Origin: Helicobacter sp. MIT 05-5294
GTDB lineage: Bacteria; Campylobacterota; Campylobacteria; Campylobacterales; Helicobacteraceae
Assembly (NCBI RefSeq): GCF_000765675.1
Contig: NZ_JRPA02000002.1
Coordinates: forward strand, 1 to 64,000
Length of the DNA: 64,000 nucleotides
Direction: 5' to 3'
Positions 38,425-47,871 of this stretch are shown here, piece after piece (within the stretch, counting starts at the first letter, position 1; the number at the start of each line of letters is the position of its first letter). Under the pieces are notes generated by a model, which did not search any database, had not been told where the DNA came from, and worked only from the letters and a program-made list of their open reading frames with translations. The translations under genes and the position numbers were made by a program.

Positions 38425-39244
38425 AAATTTAGTCAAAAAATATTATGAGAGTGGCACAAAAGAAAGCAAAAAAGAAAAAATCGTGCTTGATGGCTTGAAT
38501 GTGGAGTTTGAACGCGGTGAAAAAGTCGTGATTGTCGGACCTAGTGGAAGTGGCAAAAGCACTTTTTTGCGTTGTTTGAATTTGCTTGAAACCCCAAATA
38601 GTGGCGAGATTTGGCTAGAGAATCGGAGAATCTCTGAAATCAGCATAGATTTATATCCGGAGCTTTCTGCGTTTAAAGGAAAGCAGTTGAAGCGTAAGAT
38701 TCAAGAATACGACAAAAGAGACCGCCAAGATATTAATGAGGCGCGCGCCCAAATGGGTATGGTGTTCCAACATTTTAATTTGTTTAATAATTTAAATGTG
38801 TTAGAAAACATTACCTTAGCTCCTATGAAGCTTAAAAAAATGAGTGCTAATGAAGCAAGGGAAGTCGCGTTGGCTTTACTAGCGCGTGTGGGTTTGTATG
38901 ATAAAGCCCATGAATATCCTGCGCGTTTAAGTGGGGGGCAGAAACAGAGGGTTGCGATTGCGCGTTCTCTTGCAATGAAGCCCAAGGTAATGCTTTTTGA
39001 TGAGCCTACAAGTGCGTTAGATCCTGAAATGGTTGGGGGAGTTTTGGATTTAATGAAAAGTTTGGCAGAAGAAAAAATGAGTATGGTTTGCGTTACGCAT
39101 GAAATGGGATTTGCTAAAGAAGTCGCTACGCGCGTTTTGTTTATGGAGCATGGCAAGATTTTAGAGGATTCCCCGCCGCAACACTTTTTTGATTCTCCTA
39201 AAAACGAGCGTTTGCAATACTTCTTAAGCCATATTCGGCGGTAA
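38411..39244 (+). CDS. Polar amino-acid ABC transporter, ATPase
   Basis: A 277-residue ATPase with a GTG start inside the permease gene. Walker [10 protein letters not shown], signature [16 protein letters not shown], Walker [15 protein letters not shown] and the switch His ([11 protein letters not shown]) are all present. Between Walker A and the Q-loop lies a longer stretch with [19 protein letters not shown] than in many GlnQ proteins. The permease-ATPase overlap fits an operon of 36929 to 39244. Confidence 0.95.
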   Translation: MISVRNLVKKYYESGTKESKKEKIVLDGLNVEFERGEKVVIVGPSGSGKSTFLRCLNLLETPNSGEIWLENRRISEISIDLYPELSAFKGKQLKRKIQEYDKRDRQDINEARAQMGMVFQHFNLFNNLNVLENITLAPMKLKKMSANEAREVALALLARVGLYDKAHEYPARLSGGQKQRVAIARSLAMKPKVMLFDEPTSALDPEMVGGVLDLMKSLAEEKMSMVCVTHEMGFAKEVATRVLFMEHGKILEDSPPQHFFDSPKNERLQYFLSHIRR

Positions 39245-39254
39245 ATTTATCCTA

Positions 39255-39278
39255 GAGATTCTGCGATTATGGAATCTC
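39255..39278. terminator. GAATC-type hairpin between convergent genes
   Basis: GAGATTC at 39255-39261 pairs with GAATCTC at 39272-39278 over a 10-base loop, then ATTACTTTTT. Placed between the ABC ATPase and the DASS gene, it could end transcription in both directions. Confidence 0.5.
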
Positions 39279-39297
39279 GCATTACTTTTTAAGACAA

Positions 39298-40647
39298 TCA
39301 AACAAAACGCCAAACAAACCAAGCAAAAACAAGAATCAAAACAATAGAAAACAAATTGACAAATGCGCCGTATTTCATCATTTCTGTTTGTTTAATATAG
39401 CCTGTGCCATAGACGATTGCATTGGGAGGAGTGGCGACAGGTAGCATATAAGCGCAACTTGCACCAAAGCCAATCACGAGCGGAAGCACGGAATGTGGCA
39501 TACCTAACGCATCTCCTACGACGCCAAAGATTGGCACTAATAACGCCGAACTTGCGGTGTTGCTTGTAAATTCTGTTAAAAAAATAATGAAAAGTGCGGA
39601 AGCAAGGATAATCATTAGCCAATTACTATGCCCAAAGAGCGCAGTAACGCCATTGGCAAGCACTGCACTCGCGCCAGAGTCTTTTAGAATCGCACTTAAG
39701 GCAAGTCCTCCACCAAAAAGCCATAAAACGCCCCAATCTGTGTTGCTTTGGATTTCTTTCCAAGTCGCAACACGCGTAATGCCTATGGCGACTGCACAAG
39801 CTAATGCAATCATAGAATCCAAATCTTTGATTCCGCCAAACCATTCGCTAAGTTTCGCGCTAAAAATCCAAGCAAGTGCAGTGATTCCAAAAATCACTAG
39901 AGTGATGATTTTTTTAGAATCCCATTGCGTTTTTTCTAATTTTAAATGAAAAGTTTGGTTTAAATTAGGTTTGAGTAGCAAATATAAAATTCCAACCATA
40001 CAAGGTAACATAATGCACATAAATGGAATCCCAAGTTTCATCCACTCTAAAAAATTCATTCCAAGATAGGAAGCGGCGATGATATTAGGAGGGCTTCCAA
40101 CCATTGTGCCAAACCCCCCAATTTCCGAGCTATAAGCGACGCCCAAAAGCACAAACAAAAAAGTCCCGCGATGTTTTGAAATTTCTAAATTAGACAGAAT
40201 CCCAAGTGCTAAAGGCAACATAATCGCGGCAGTTGCTGTGTTGCTAATCCACATAGAGAGCAAAGCACTCACTCCAAAAAGCATTAGAATCGCTACGCCC
40301 ATTTTGCCTTTGGCAAGGAGAATCAAGCGGTTAGCAATCAGCCTATCTAAGCCTTGAATGTGTAATGCGCTAGCGAGTGCGAATCCGCCAAAGAAAAGGA
40401 AAATTACCGGGTTTGCGAAAGTTTTGAGTGCATTGGTAACATCTTGCAATTCAAACAACACCGCAAGTAATGGCACAATTAATGCTGTGATAGTTGTATG
40501 GACAGCTTCGCTAACCCAAAGAATCCCGACAAATGCTAAAATGCAGATTCCAAGATTCGCTTCTTTGGTGAAAGGTAGCCAAACAAAAAGCGCACCAAAT
40601 AATAAAATATCTATCCCAATAATCCATAAAGCCCTTTGAATCTGCAT
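39298..40647 (-). CDS. DASS family anion:sodium symporter (SLC13-like)
   Basis: A 449-residue transporter with about 11-12 membrane helices. Two repeat motifs with SNT signatures, WISNTATAAIMLPL and FTSNTASSALLVPI, are the Na+/carboxylate binding hairpins of the VcINDY family. Near the end ATPPNAIVYGTG is typical. The likely substrate is a dicarboxylate, but sulfate or citrate are not excluded. It is 7 bases downstream of dnaJ on the same strand. Confidence 0.9.
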   Translation of the reverse strand: MQIQRALWIIGIDILLFGALFVWLPFTKEANLGICILAFVGILWVSEAVHTTITALIVPLLAVLFELQDVTNALKTFANPVIFLFFGGFALASALHIQGLDRLIANRLILLAKGKMGVAILMLFGVSALLSMWISNTATAAIMLPLALGILSNLEISKHRGTFLFVLLGVAYSSEIGGFGTMVGSPPNIIAASYLGMNFLEWMKLGIPFMCIMLPCMVGILYLLLKPNLNQTFHLKLEKTQWDSKKIITLVIFGITALAWIFSAKLSEWFGGIKDLDSMIALACAVAIGITRVATWKEIQSNTDWGVLWLFGGGLALSAILKDSGASAVLANGVTALFGHSNWLMIILASALFIIFLTEFTSNTASSALLVPIFGVVGDALGMPHSVLPLVIGFGASCAYMLPVATPPNAIVYGTGYIKQTEMMKYGAFVNLFSIVLILVFAWFVWRFV

Positions 40648-40654
40648 TTTCTCT

Positions 40655-41773
40655 CTATTTAAACCAATTTTTGATTTTTTCTACCAAACCTTCTAAGCAA
40701 TTAATGGGCTTGGATTCTTCATAGCCAAAAGATTGGTGGAGTTGCAAGAGTAATTCGCGCTGTTTTTCGTCCAACTTATCAGGATATGAAATATTGGCAA
40801 CAGCGATAAAATTCCCTCTTTTGCCACTATTGACACTTTTGATTCCTTCGCCATGGAAGATGAATTGTTGCTTGTCTTTGACACCCATAGGGATTTTGAG
40901 TTCCAATTCTTTGGTAAGGGCTGGAATCTTGATTGTTCCGCCAAGCATTACAAGTGTGAAAAATACCGGCACTTCTAAATAAACATCGTTGCGATGTCGG
41001 ATAAAATGCGCATCTTCTTGCACGACAATTTCTACATACAAATCCCCGCGTGAGCCATCTGGCATTTGATTTCCGCGTCCTTGCACACGGATTTGATTTT
41101 GATTATCCACACCCTCTGGAATCTTAATTTCAAATTTTTCTTGTTTTTCTTGATAGCCTTTGCCGGAGCATTTTTGGCATTTCTCCGCGCTCATTTCTCC
41201 GCTTCCATGACATTTGGAGCAGGTTTGCGCGAAAGTCATAAAGCCTTGTGAAAAAGTCTCACGCCCACTTCCTTTACAAGCACTACAAGTCGTTACTTTG
41301 CCGTCTTTTGCGCCACTACCTTTGCAAGATTCGCAGGAGCTTTTGTAGAGAATCTCAATTTCTTTTTTGCAGCCAAATACCGCTTCATGGAAGCTAAGCT
41401 CTAGTTCTATGCCTAAATCACGCGAATATTTTTCGTTTTTCTTCTGCGCTCCGCCAAACCCGCCAAATCCTCCAAACCCTCCACCAAAAACGGAATTGAA
41501 AATATCAAAGATACTTCCCTCCATATCGCCAAATCCAAAACCGCTGGATTCCAAGCCTTTTTTGCCATAAGTATCATAGATTTGCCGCTTTTCTTTATCG
41601 CTTAAGACTTGATAGGCTTCATTGACTTTTTTAAACATTTCTTCAGCATTTTTATCGTCAGGATTCCTATCGGGGTGGTATTTTAACGCCATTTTACGAT
41701 AAGCTTTTTTGATTTCTTCTCCACTTGCATTGCGTTCTATTTCTAGGATTTCGTAATAATCAAATTCTTCCAA
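40655..41773 (-). CDS. dnaJ: Chaperone DnaJ
   Basis: A 372-residue type I Hsp40. The J domain has YHPDRN; a Gly/Phe-rich segment ([10 protein letters not shown]) follows; four CxxCxGxG zinc repeats ([32 protein letters not shown]) are complete. The C-terminal substrate domains are present. It is followed closely by the DASS gene and is divergent from the TIGR02757 gene, as HP1332/HP1333. Confidence 0.97.
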   Translation of the reverse strand: MEEFDYYEILEIERNASGEEIKKAYRKMALKYHPDRNPDDKNAEEMFKKVNEAYQVLSDKEKRQIYDTYGKKGLESSGFGFGDMEGSIFDIFNSVFGGGFGGFGGFGGAQKKNEKYSRDLGIELELSFHEAVFGCKKEIEILYKSSCESCKGSGAKDGKVTTCSACKGSGRETFSQGFMTFAQTCSKCHGSGEMSAEKCQKCSGKGYQEKQEKFEIKIPEGVDNQNQIRVQGRGNQMPDGSRGDLYVEIVVQEDAHFIRHRNDVYLEVPVFFTLVMLGGTIKIPALTKELELKIPMGVKDKQQFIFHGEGIKSVNSGKRGNFIAVANISYPDKLDEKQRELLLQLHQSFGYEESKPINCLEGLVEKIKNWFK

Positions 41774-41930
41774 AAATACTCCTAATCTTTAATGTTTTTT
41801 GGTAAATAAAAATTTCGCATTTTAGCGCAATCAAGTTTAGAAGTGATTAAAAAATCGGGATTGTTGTGGATAAAAATTTGATGATTTTTAAAGATTTTTG
41901 CTAAGATTCTAAAATTAATAAAGGAAAGTT

Positions 41931-42758
41931 ATGGAATCCAAATGCGCACAATTTGCCCCAAAAATGCTTGAAACTCCAACTTCAAATCCTCAAGTTGCGA
42001 TTGCACAAAAACTTAGGATTCCAAAGAATCCCTCCAAAAAATTCCTTTATCATTTGTTAGAAGAACAATATTATTTGTTTAATACCAAAGATTCTATTAA
42101 TGAGAATTTGCCCGACCCGCTAGGCGTTGCAAGGGAGTTTCCAAGCGATAAAGTCGCACTATTTTGCGCCTTGTTTGCCTATGGCAATGTGCATTCTATC
42201 GTGAAGTTTTTGCAATCTTGTAACCTAAATGCACTTGTAAATCCCAAAGATTGCGCAATTTCTTGCACTTCTAAAGTCTATCGCTTTCAAAACAATGCAG
42301 AGATTCAATGGTTCTTCCAAACGCTTTTAAATTTGGAATCCCTGCAAGAGATTTTTTATCAAGGTTATCGATGCGATTCTATTTTGGGTGGCATTCGTTC
42401 CTTGCAAAGCACATTTTATCGCAAGTTAGACAAACCTACGCAAGGATTGCAATTTTTGCTAGGTTTGCTAGATTCTACTTCGCCGCTTAAAAGGTGGAAT
42501 CTCTTTTTGCGTTGGGTTGTGCGTAAAGATTCTTTAGATTTGGGATATTGGGAGGGAGTAAAAAGAAGCGATTTGTTGTTGCCATTAGATACGCACACTT
42601 TTAGAATCGCTAGAAGATTGGGACTGCTAAAGCGAAAAACTTATGATTTTAAAGCTGTGTTGGAGTTGAGTGAAAATCTAAAGAGATTTGACGCCAATGA
42701 CCCAATTAAATATGATTTTGCTTTGTATCGTATCGGGCAGTTAGGCTTGATAGAGTAG
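41931..42758 (+). CDS. TIGR02757 family protein (HP1333-like)
   Basis: A 275-residue conserved protein of unknown function. Parts such as DPLGVAREFPSDKVALFCALFAYGNVHSI and RWVVRKDSLDLGYWEGV are typical of the TIGR02757 family. The promoter is likely the TAAGAT box at 41902-41907. Divergent from dnaJ. Confidence 0.88.
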   Translation: MESKCAQFAPKMLETPTSNPQVAIAQKLRIPKNPSKKFLYHLLEEQYYLFNTKDSINENLPDPLGVAREFPSDKVALFCALFAYGNVHSIVKFLQSCNLNALVNPKDCAISCTSKVYRFQNNAEIQWFFQTLLNLESLQEIFYQGYRCDSILGGIRSLQSTFYRKLDKPTQGLQFLLGLLDSTSPLKRWNLFLRWVVRKDSLDLGYWEGVKRSDLLLPLDTHTFRIARRLGLLKRKTYDFKAVLELSENLKRFDANDPIKYDFALYRIGQLGLIE

Positions 42759-42768
42759 CATACCCTTT

Positions 42769-42908
42769 CGTCGTTGTGAGAAATTGTCAGACTTCGTGGC
42801 AATCTATAATGTAAGCTACAAATAAAATAATGCAATGGAATCTCTAAAGCGAGATTCTGTATTATGGATTGTCACAGCCCTTTGTCAGAGGCTTCGCATA
42901 ACAGCGGC
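42769..42908 (-). repeat. Inverted-repeat element copy F, reversed orientation
   Basis: On the plus strand CGTCGTTGTGAGAAATTG, GGCAATCTATAATGTAAGC, then GGAATCTCTAAAGCGAGATTC, TTATGGATTGTCACAG. Its core runs opposite to copies B, C, D and G, like copy E. It fills the convergent gap between the TIGR02757 gene and the sigma54-linked gene. Confidence 0.75.
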
Positions 42909-42939
42909 GTCTTGCCTATTGTATTTGCATAAGGGAGGA

Positions 42940-43440
42940 TTAGAATCCGCCAAAATACCTAACCGCTCCAATTTTTCTATCCACTTGACTTAGTAGATTT
43001 AGATTCTCTTTGCTTAGATTTGTGTTTTGTAAAAGATTTTGGGTTTGTGTAGAATCTAGGCTTGGGTTAAATTTATACAGCACATCAAAGCCCATTTTTT
43101 CTTCCGCACTTAAGATTTCACTTTGTTGCATTGCATTGCCTAAGTTCCCTAAGCTTTCGGAATTTTTCGCGAAATTTTCACTGAAATTTTTGGCAAAATC
43201 TTGCAGCTTGGTAAGTTCAGAGCTGATTTCAAAAGAATCGTGAATCTCTGTTGTTGTGCTTGTGGGTTGAGTGCCTAAATCAAACAGGCTAGAGATTCCT
43301 TCAACGCCTTGCGTATTTTGTGTGCCAAAAAGCGAGTTAGAATCTTTAGAATATCCAATGTTGCTAGAATTTGTGCTTTGTTTTTGGGTGTAGGATTGGT
43401 TGAGCAAACTCCACGCATTGTTTTTGTCATTTACATTCAT
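42940..43440 (-). CDS. Small Ser/Asn/Gln-rich protein under a sigma54-like promoter
   Basis: A 166-residue soluble protein with no Cys, no signal peptide and no membrane helix. The first half is Ser/Asn/Thr/Gln-rich and probably disordered; the second half is helical and more conserved-looking (SAEEKMGFDVLYKFNP ... KENLNLLSQVDRKIGAVRYFGGF). AAAGGAAAA precedes the ATG. A sigma54-type promoter lies upstream. In Campylobacterota sigma54 drives the middle flagellar genes, so this may be a flagellar-regulon or flagellum-exported protein; that is inference. I do not recognise the family. Confidence 0.75.
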   Translation of the reverse strand: MNVNDKNNAWSLLNQSYTQKQSTNSSNIGYSKDSNSLFGTQNTQGVEGISSLFDLGTQPTSTTTEIHDSFEISSELTKLQDFAKNFSENFAKNSESLGNLGNAMQQSEILSAEEKMGFDVLYKFNPSLDSTQTQNLLQNTNLSKENLNLLSQVDRKIGAVRYFGGF

Positions 43441-43477
43441 AGCTTTTCCTTTGAATCTAAAATTTACGATTGCTAAA

Positions 43478-43493
43478 GCAAATTTTATTCCAA
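43478..43493 (-). promoter_or_regulatory. Sigma54 (RpoN) promoter
   Basis: On the minus strand TTGGAATAAAATTTGCTTT: GG at -24 and GC at -12 are exactly 10 bases apart, with the TTGGAA and TTTGCTT flanks known for Campylobacterota sigma54 promoters. The predicted start of transcription is about 25 bases ahead of the ATG at 43440. Confidence 0.7.
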
Positions 43494-43560
43494 TATTTCA
43501 AATTGCTTAAATTGAAGTTTAAGGGCGGAGCGACTTAAGAAAACAGCAAAGGAATTATGC

Positions 43561-43566
43561 TACAAT
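43561..43566 (+). promoter_or_regulatory. Likely -10 box of the NhaC gene
   Basis: TACAAT in ATGCTACAATGCAC, 29 bases ahead of the start; a GGAG site follows. Confidence 0.4.
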
Positions 43567-43594
43567 GCACACTTTTGATTGTTAGGAGTTTATA

Positions 43595-45118
43595 ATGTAT
43601 GCAGATTCTGCATTAAGCCTTGTTGTACCATTGTGTGTGATTGCATTAGTTTTTATTACGCGAAGAGTTGTATTCTCGCTATTTGCCGGAATCGTCCTTG
43701 CAAGTTTTATGCTAAACGATTCTTTTTTTGGTGCGTTAGAATATGTTTTTAATGTGATTGCAGGAGTGTTTTATAGCGATGGAGAAGTGCAATCTAATGC
43801 CTTGTATGTGTTTGGATTCTTGATTTTGCTTGGAATCTTGACACAATTAATGCAGTGTTCGGGCGGAATGAATGCGTTTGTGCATTGGGCTAGAGTGCGC
43901 GTCAAAAGTGCGCGTGGCTCGGAGTTTGTAGCTTTTGTTGCTGGAATCGTAATTTTTATTGATGATTATTTTAATGCTTTGACCGTGGGACAAATTGCGC
44001 GTCCTTTGAATGACGCAAACCATTCTACAAGGGAGCGTTTGGCTTATATTATTGATTCTACTTCTGCGCCGATTTGCATTTTAATGCCAATTTCAAGCTG
44101 GGGAGCTTATATTTTAGGAATTATGGGTGGATTGTTTGAAGAAACTTCAAGCTTTAGCGTGTTGGCACAAAGCATTTGGGGAAATTATTATGCTTGGTTT
44201 GCTTTGCTTGGAGTTTTTTTGACGATTTGGTGGCAGATTAACCTGCCTGTTATGCGCCATAATCAAGGTGTAGGCATAGAAGAGTTTGATGAAATCAAAC
44301 CCCACAGCGGAGGGAGTGTTTGGCTTTTGGTGATTCCTATTGCAGCGTTGATTTTCTTCGTGGGATTCTTTATTTTTTATAGTGGCTTTCAAGAATCCAA
44401 AAGCTTTAATTTGATTGAAATGTTAGCTAATGCACAAACAGGATTTTCGCTGTTTTGGGGTGGAATCTGTGCTTTGGTGATTTCTGTGATCATTGCGTGG
44501 AATCGCATTGAGAGAAACGAATATTTTTTAATTACTAAAGACGGGTTTTTGTCTATGTTGCCCGCGAATCTCATTTTGATTTTGGCGTGGGCGATTGGAC
44601 CGGTGATTAAAGAAGATTTGCAAACAGGGATTTATCTTGCGAATTTAAGTAAAGATTTCTTGGCAAGTGGCGTTTTGTCCGCTAATGTTGTCGCTCCGAT
44701 TGTTTTGTTTGTGAGTGCAAGTTTTATCGCGTTTTGCACGGGAACGAGCTGGGGAACTTTCGCGATTATGTTGCCTATTGGTGCGAGTATTGCGACGATT
44801 AATGGGATTGATATGGCATTGAGTGTTTCAGCTGTTCTTGCAGGAGCAGTTTATGGCGACCATGCTTCGCCGATTTCTGATACTACGATTCTTTCAGCCA
44901 CAGGAGCGGGTTGTTCGGTGCAAAGCCATTTTATCACACAGCTGCCTTATGCGACAACCACAGCTTTAGCGGCATTGGTGAGCTTTGGGGTGGCGGGTAT
45001 TTCAGATTCGCTTATTTTGGGGTATTGTGTGGGATTCTTTTTAATGTTTGGAAGTTTTTATGGATATAAGAGATTTTTTAGCAAACCATTAGATTTTAAA
45101 GAGTTAAAAATTGCCTAA
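43595..45118 (+). CDS. NhaC family Na+/H+ antiporter
   Basis: A 507-residue membrane protein with about 12 helices. VIFIDDYFNALTVGQIARPL and CTGTSWGTFAIMLPIG are characteristic of the NhaC/ion transporter superfamily, along with YGDHASPISDTTILSATGAGC. It may exchange Na+ for H+ or amino-acid metabolites (the family also includes such exchangers). It is a single gene with its own promoter. Confidence 0.88.
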   Translation: MYADSALSLVVPLCVIALVFITRRVVFSLFAGIVLASFMLNDSFFGALEYVFNVIAGVFYSDGEVQSNALYVFGFLILLGILTQLMQCSGGMNAFVHWARVRVKSARGSEFVAFVAGIVIFIDDYFNALTVGQIARPLNDANHSTRERLAYIIDSTSAPICILMPISSWGAYILGIMGGLFEETSSFSVLAQSIWGNYYAWFALLGVFLTIWWQINLPVMRHNQGVGIEEFDEIKPHSGGSVWLLVIPIAALIFFVGFFIFYSGFQESKSFNLIEMLANAQTGFSLFWGGICALVISVIIAWNRIERNEYFLITKDGFLSMLPANLILILAWAIGPVIKEDLQTGIYLANLSKDFLASGVLSANVVAPIVLFVSASFIAFCTGTSWGTFAIMLPIGASIATINGIDMALSVSAVLAGAVYGDHASPISDTTILSATGAGCSVQSHFITQLPYATTTALAALVSFGVAGISDSLILGYCVGFFLMFGSFYGYKRFFSKPLDFKELKIA

Positions 45119-45313
45119 ATATGGGGAATCTATATTTATTATAAATTTAAATTAGGATTAATATTTTTTATACCTGATTAAAATTGAGATAAAAAATCTC
45201 TGAAAATATTACCGACTTTAATTTGGTTTAATTTAATTAGTTATAAAATATTTATCTTAAAAATTTTAGATTCAGAAATGACAAACAAACTAAAAGCAAA
45301 GGAGAATAAAACG

Positions 45314-46408
45314 ATGTTCGGCAGTCAATATAAAGAGCAACTACATCGTGTGTTGGAAGAAAATAAACTTCTTAAAGAGAAGCTTCAAGAGGCAAAAGCA
45401 CACAATGAAGAGTTGCATACAAAGATTCAAGAAATGTCAGCAGAGGAGGAAAAGCCCGATAAAATCGGAACTTTTAAAAATATGACTTTATCTCTTGTGA
45501 ATGGTTGTGGTAAAAACCTAAAAATACTTCAAGATGACTTTAGTAAGACCGTGGATTTGTTGCGTTCAGCAAAGTCTATTGCGGAAGGTAATAGAAAAAA
45601 TTCTGTTGAGATTCAAGATATTTTAGCAGATGGTTTGTCTAATATGACTGCAAAACTTTCTGAATTTAATAGTATGATTACGCAGGTTCAAAATGACTTT
45701 ACGGCAATTTCATCGGTAATTGCGCTGATTACAGACATTTCTGACCAAACGAATCTTTTGGCATTGAATGCGGCTATTGAAGCGGCAAGAGCCGGAGAGC
45801 ATGGGCGAGGATTCGCAGTCGTGGCTGATGAGGTGAGAAAACTCGCAGAAAGAACGCAAAAAGCGACAAAAGAAATTGAGATGAACATCCAAGTGGTGCA
45901 ACAAAACTTCTCCGAAGTGCAAACTTCTTCTGATGATATTATTAAAGAAATGGAGCATTTAGGCTCACAAAATGAAGTTTTAGAGCATATCAAGCAATCC
46001 GCCGACCAAATTTATATCGATACAGATAAAATTTTGACGGTTACTTTTGTCGGATTAATCAAGCTAGACCACTTGTTCTTTAAGATTAATGGCTATAAAG
46101 CAATCTTCAATGAAGATATGGAAGCGAAATTTGCAGGACATCATGATTGCCGTTTGGGTAAATGGTATGATACAGGCACAGGTAAGCAGTTGTTCTCACA
46201 ATATGCAAGTTATCCAAAAATAGAGCCTCCACACCAAGGAGTGCATGATAATATCATTGCTGGACATTCTTTGATGAAGCAACACGGCGGTGCTCATGAT
46301 TGTTTGGAAGATATTTACAAATACTTCCAAGCTGCCGAGTTGGCAAGTGATGATGTTGTAAAATATCTTGATGGTTTGGCAGAAGAAAAACTAGCAACCT
46401 TAGTATAA
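45314..46408 (+). CDS. tlpD: Cytosolic chemoreceptor with CZB domain, TlpD-like
   Basis: A 364-residue methyl-accepting protein without membrane segments. I use the ATG at 45314 behind AAAGGAG; an in-frame ATG at 45278 has no site. The N-terminus is coiled coil. The signalling tip (about 145-200) is [39 protein letters not shown]. The C-terminal zinc domain has [17 protein letters not shown] and HGGAHD. H. pylori TlpD, with the same layout, senses oxidative or energy stress. Confidence 0.9.
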   Translation: MFGSQYKEQLHRVLEENKLLKEKLQEAKAHNEELHTKIQEMSAEEEKPDKIGTFKNMTLSLVNGCGKNLKILQDDFSKTVDLLRSAKSIAEGNRKNSVEIQDILADGLSNMTAKLSEFNSMITQVQNDFTAISSVIALITDISDQTNLLALNAAIEAARAGEHGRGFAVVADEVRKLAERTQKATKEIEMNIQVVQQNFSEVQTSSDDIIKEMEHLGSQNEVLEHIKQSADQIYIDTDKILTVTFVGLIKLDHLFFKINGYKAIFNEDMEAKFAGHHDCRLGKWYDTGTGKQLFSQYASYPKIEPPHQGVHDNIIAGHSLMKQHGGAHDCLEDIYKYFQAAELASDDVVKYLDGLAEEKLATLV

Positions 46409-46444
46409 GAGTGCGTTTGCAAAACTAAATCTACAATATAAAGC

Positions 46445-46477
46445 GCGGAATCTATAAATCATTTTATGCGATTCCGC
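46445..46477 (+). terminator. GAATC-type hairpin after tlpD
   Basis: GCGGAATC at 46445-46452 pairs with GATTCCGC at 46470-46477 across a 17-base loop, with T-rich sequence after it. It contains the GGAATC/GATTCC words. Confidence 0.55.
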
Positions 46478-46590
46478 AAGTCTTTAAAATCTGCTATTTG
46501 TTTTTGTAAGGAATCGTAATGCGATTTTGTAATGTGCAAATGCGTGAGTTTGTATCTAAACTTGCAAATCTATAACCCAAAACAACCCGC

Positions 46591-46735
46591 CGTCATTGCA
46601 AGAAGTCTCTTAAAGTGTTACTTGCCATCATTGCGAGATTCTGCGGTAAGCGGAATTAAGGATTTCATTGCATTATTTCCTTGAAGACAACATTATAGAT
46701 TGCCACGAGTTTTTAGTGAATCTCTCGCAATGACA
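46591..46735 (+). repeat. Inverted-repeat element copy G
   Basis: CGTCATTGCAAGAAG opens it, a second left end (CATCATTGCGAGATTC) lies inside, the core is TTAAGGATTTCATTGCATTA and the right half is TTATAGATTGCCACGAG to CTCTCGCAATGAC. It fills most of the convergent gap between tlpD and hypC. Confidence 0.8.
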
Positions 46736-46799
46736 CAATGGCGACCTGCAATGATACTAGGCAACACGCATTTGTGGAATCTTGTAATAAAATGGCGAT

Positions 46800-47060
46800 T
46801 TACGACATTCCTTTAAGTTCCGCTTCCTCTTCTTCAAGTGTTTTGATGATTTCTGCGTAAGTTTCTAAAGAAAGCTTGGCTTGTTCTGCGTCAATTTTGC
46901 CCATCACATAGCCGATATGAAGTAGCACATAATCGCCGATTTTGATTTCCTCATTCATCAAATCCAAACTTGCCTCACGCGTTACTCCAAGCGTATCAAG
47001 CATTGCGGTGTTGTTTGTAGAATCAATAGAAATGACTTTAGAAGGTATGGCAAGACACAT
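46800..47060 (-). CDS. hypC: Hydrogenase maturation factor HypC
   Basis: An 86-residue chaperone that carries the Fe(CN)2CO unit to [NiFe]-hydrogenase with HypD. The start is the ATG at 47060, giving the family start MCLAIPSKVISID with the essential Cys2. A longer upstream reading would hide that Cys. It overlaps the end of hypB by 23 bases. Confidence 0.95.
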   Translation of the reverse strand: MCLAIPSKVISIDSTNNTAMLDTLGVTREASLDLMNEEIKIGDYVLLHIGYVMGKIDAEQAKLSLETYAEIIKTLEEEEAELKGMS

Positions 47061-47730
47061 AGTTTTTTTCCTTGTTTTGTTGTAAAAATTTGCAAAATTC
47101 GCGTTGGGATTCCACATCTTTAGAAGAAATTAGAAAAATCGGAATCTCTTTTTTGAGTTTTTCCAAATCCTCCTTGACTTGTGCGACTTTAAAGTTAAAA
47201 ACATCTATCAAATCTGCTTTGGAAATAATCACTGCGTCGGCGCATAGGAAGATTGTAGGATATTTTAAGACTTTATCATCTCCCTCTGGTGTGGAGAGCA
47301 GCACGATATTCATATTTGCACCCAAATCATAACTTGCCGGACATACGAGATTGCCGACATTTTCTATAAAAATAAAATCCTTCAAATCTCCTTGTGCGCG
47401 TAAGATTCCTAATGCTTCTTGCACCATTAAAGCCTCTAGGTGGCACGCGTCCCCTGTGGTGATTTGGTGTGCATTGACGCCAAAAGTATTGAGGCGTGCC
47501 GCGTCGCGGTTGGTTTGCAAATCTCCCTCTATCACGCTAAATTCTAAGAGTTTGTGTTTGGCAAGATTCTCTAATAAAGTCGTTTTTCCACTGCCCGGAG
47601 AACTCATTAAATTAATAACAAAAAGATTGTCTTGCGCGTAAGTTTTGCGCAACTCCATTGCAACCTTGTCGTTTTTAGATAGAATCCTTTGTCCTATTTC
47701 AATGCTTCTTGTATTGCTTTGCGATTCCAT
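47038..47730 (-). CDS. hypB: Hydrogenase/urease nickel GTPase HypB
   Basis: A 230-residue SIMIBI GTPase that helps load nickel. The G1 motif is SSPGSGKTTLLENL near residue 42; metal-site residues are in GDLQTNRDAARL and GDACHLEA. No His-rich N-terminus or CxxCGC motif is seen, as in H. pylori HypB. I use the ATG at 47730 with AAGGA upstream; a TTG two codons earlier is in frame. hypA and hypD are not in the window. Confidence 0.95.
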   Translation of the reverse strand: MESQSNTRSIEIGQRILSKNDKVAMELRKTYAQDNLFVINLMSSPGSGKTTLLENLAKHKLLEFSVIEGDLQTNRDAARLNTFGVNAHQITTGDACHLEALMVQEALGILRAQGDLKDFIFIENVGNLVCPASYDLGANMNIVLLSTPEGDDKVLKYPTIFLCADAVIISKADLIDVFNFKVAQVKEDLEKLKKEIPIFLISSKDVESQREFCKFLQQNKEKNYVSCHTF

Positions 47731-47828
47731 TGCCAAATCCTTTTATTTTTGGCGCATTGTAGCTAAATTTAAAGAGAAATACAAAAGAAAATTTTGAAGT
47801 TTTAAACCGCAACTTATCACAAATTAGC

Positions 47829-47834
47829 TATATT
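47829..47834 (+). promoter_or_regulatory. Likely -10 box of ribA-moeA
   Basis: TATATT preceded by GC in TTAGCTATATTTTAG, 38 bases ahead of ribA. Confidence 0.35.
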
Positions 47835-47871
47835 TTAGTTTTAAATTTAAATTTTTATAAAGAGAAGTAAA

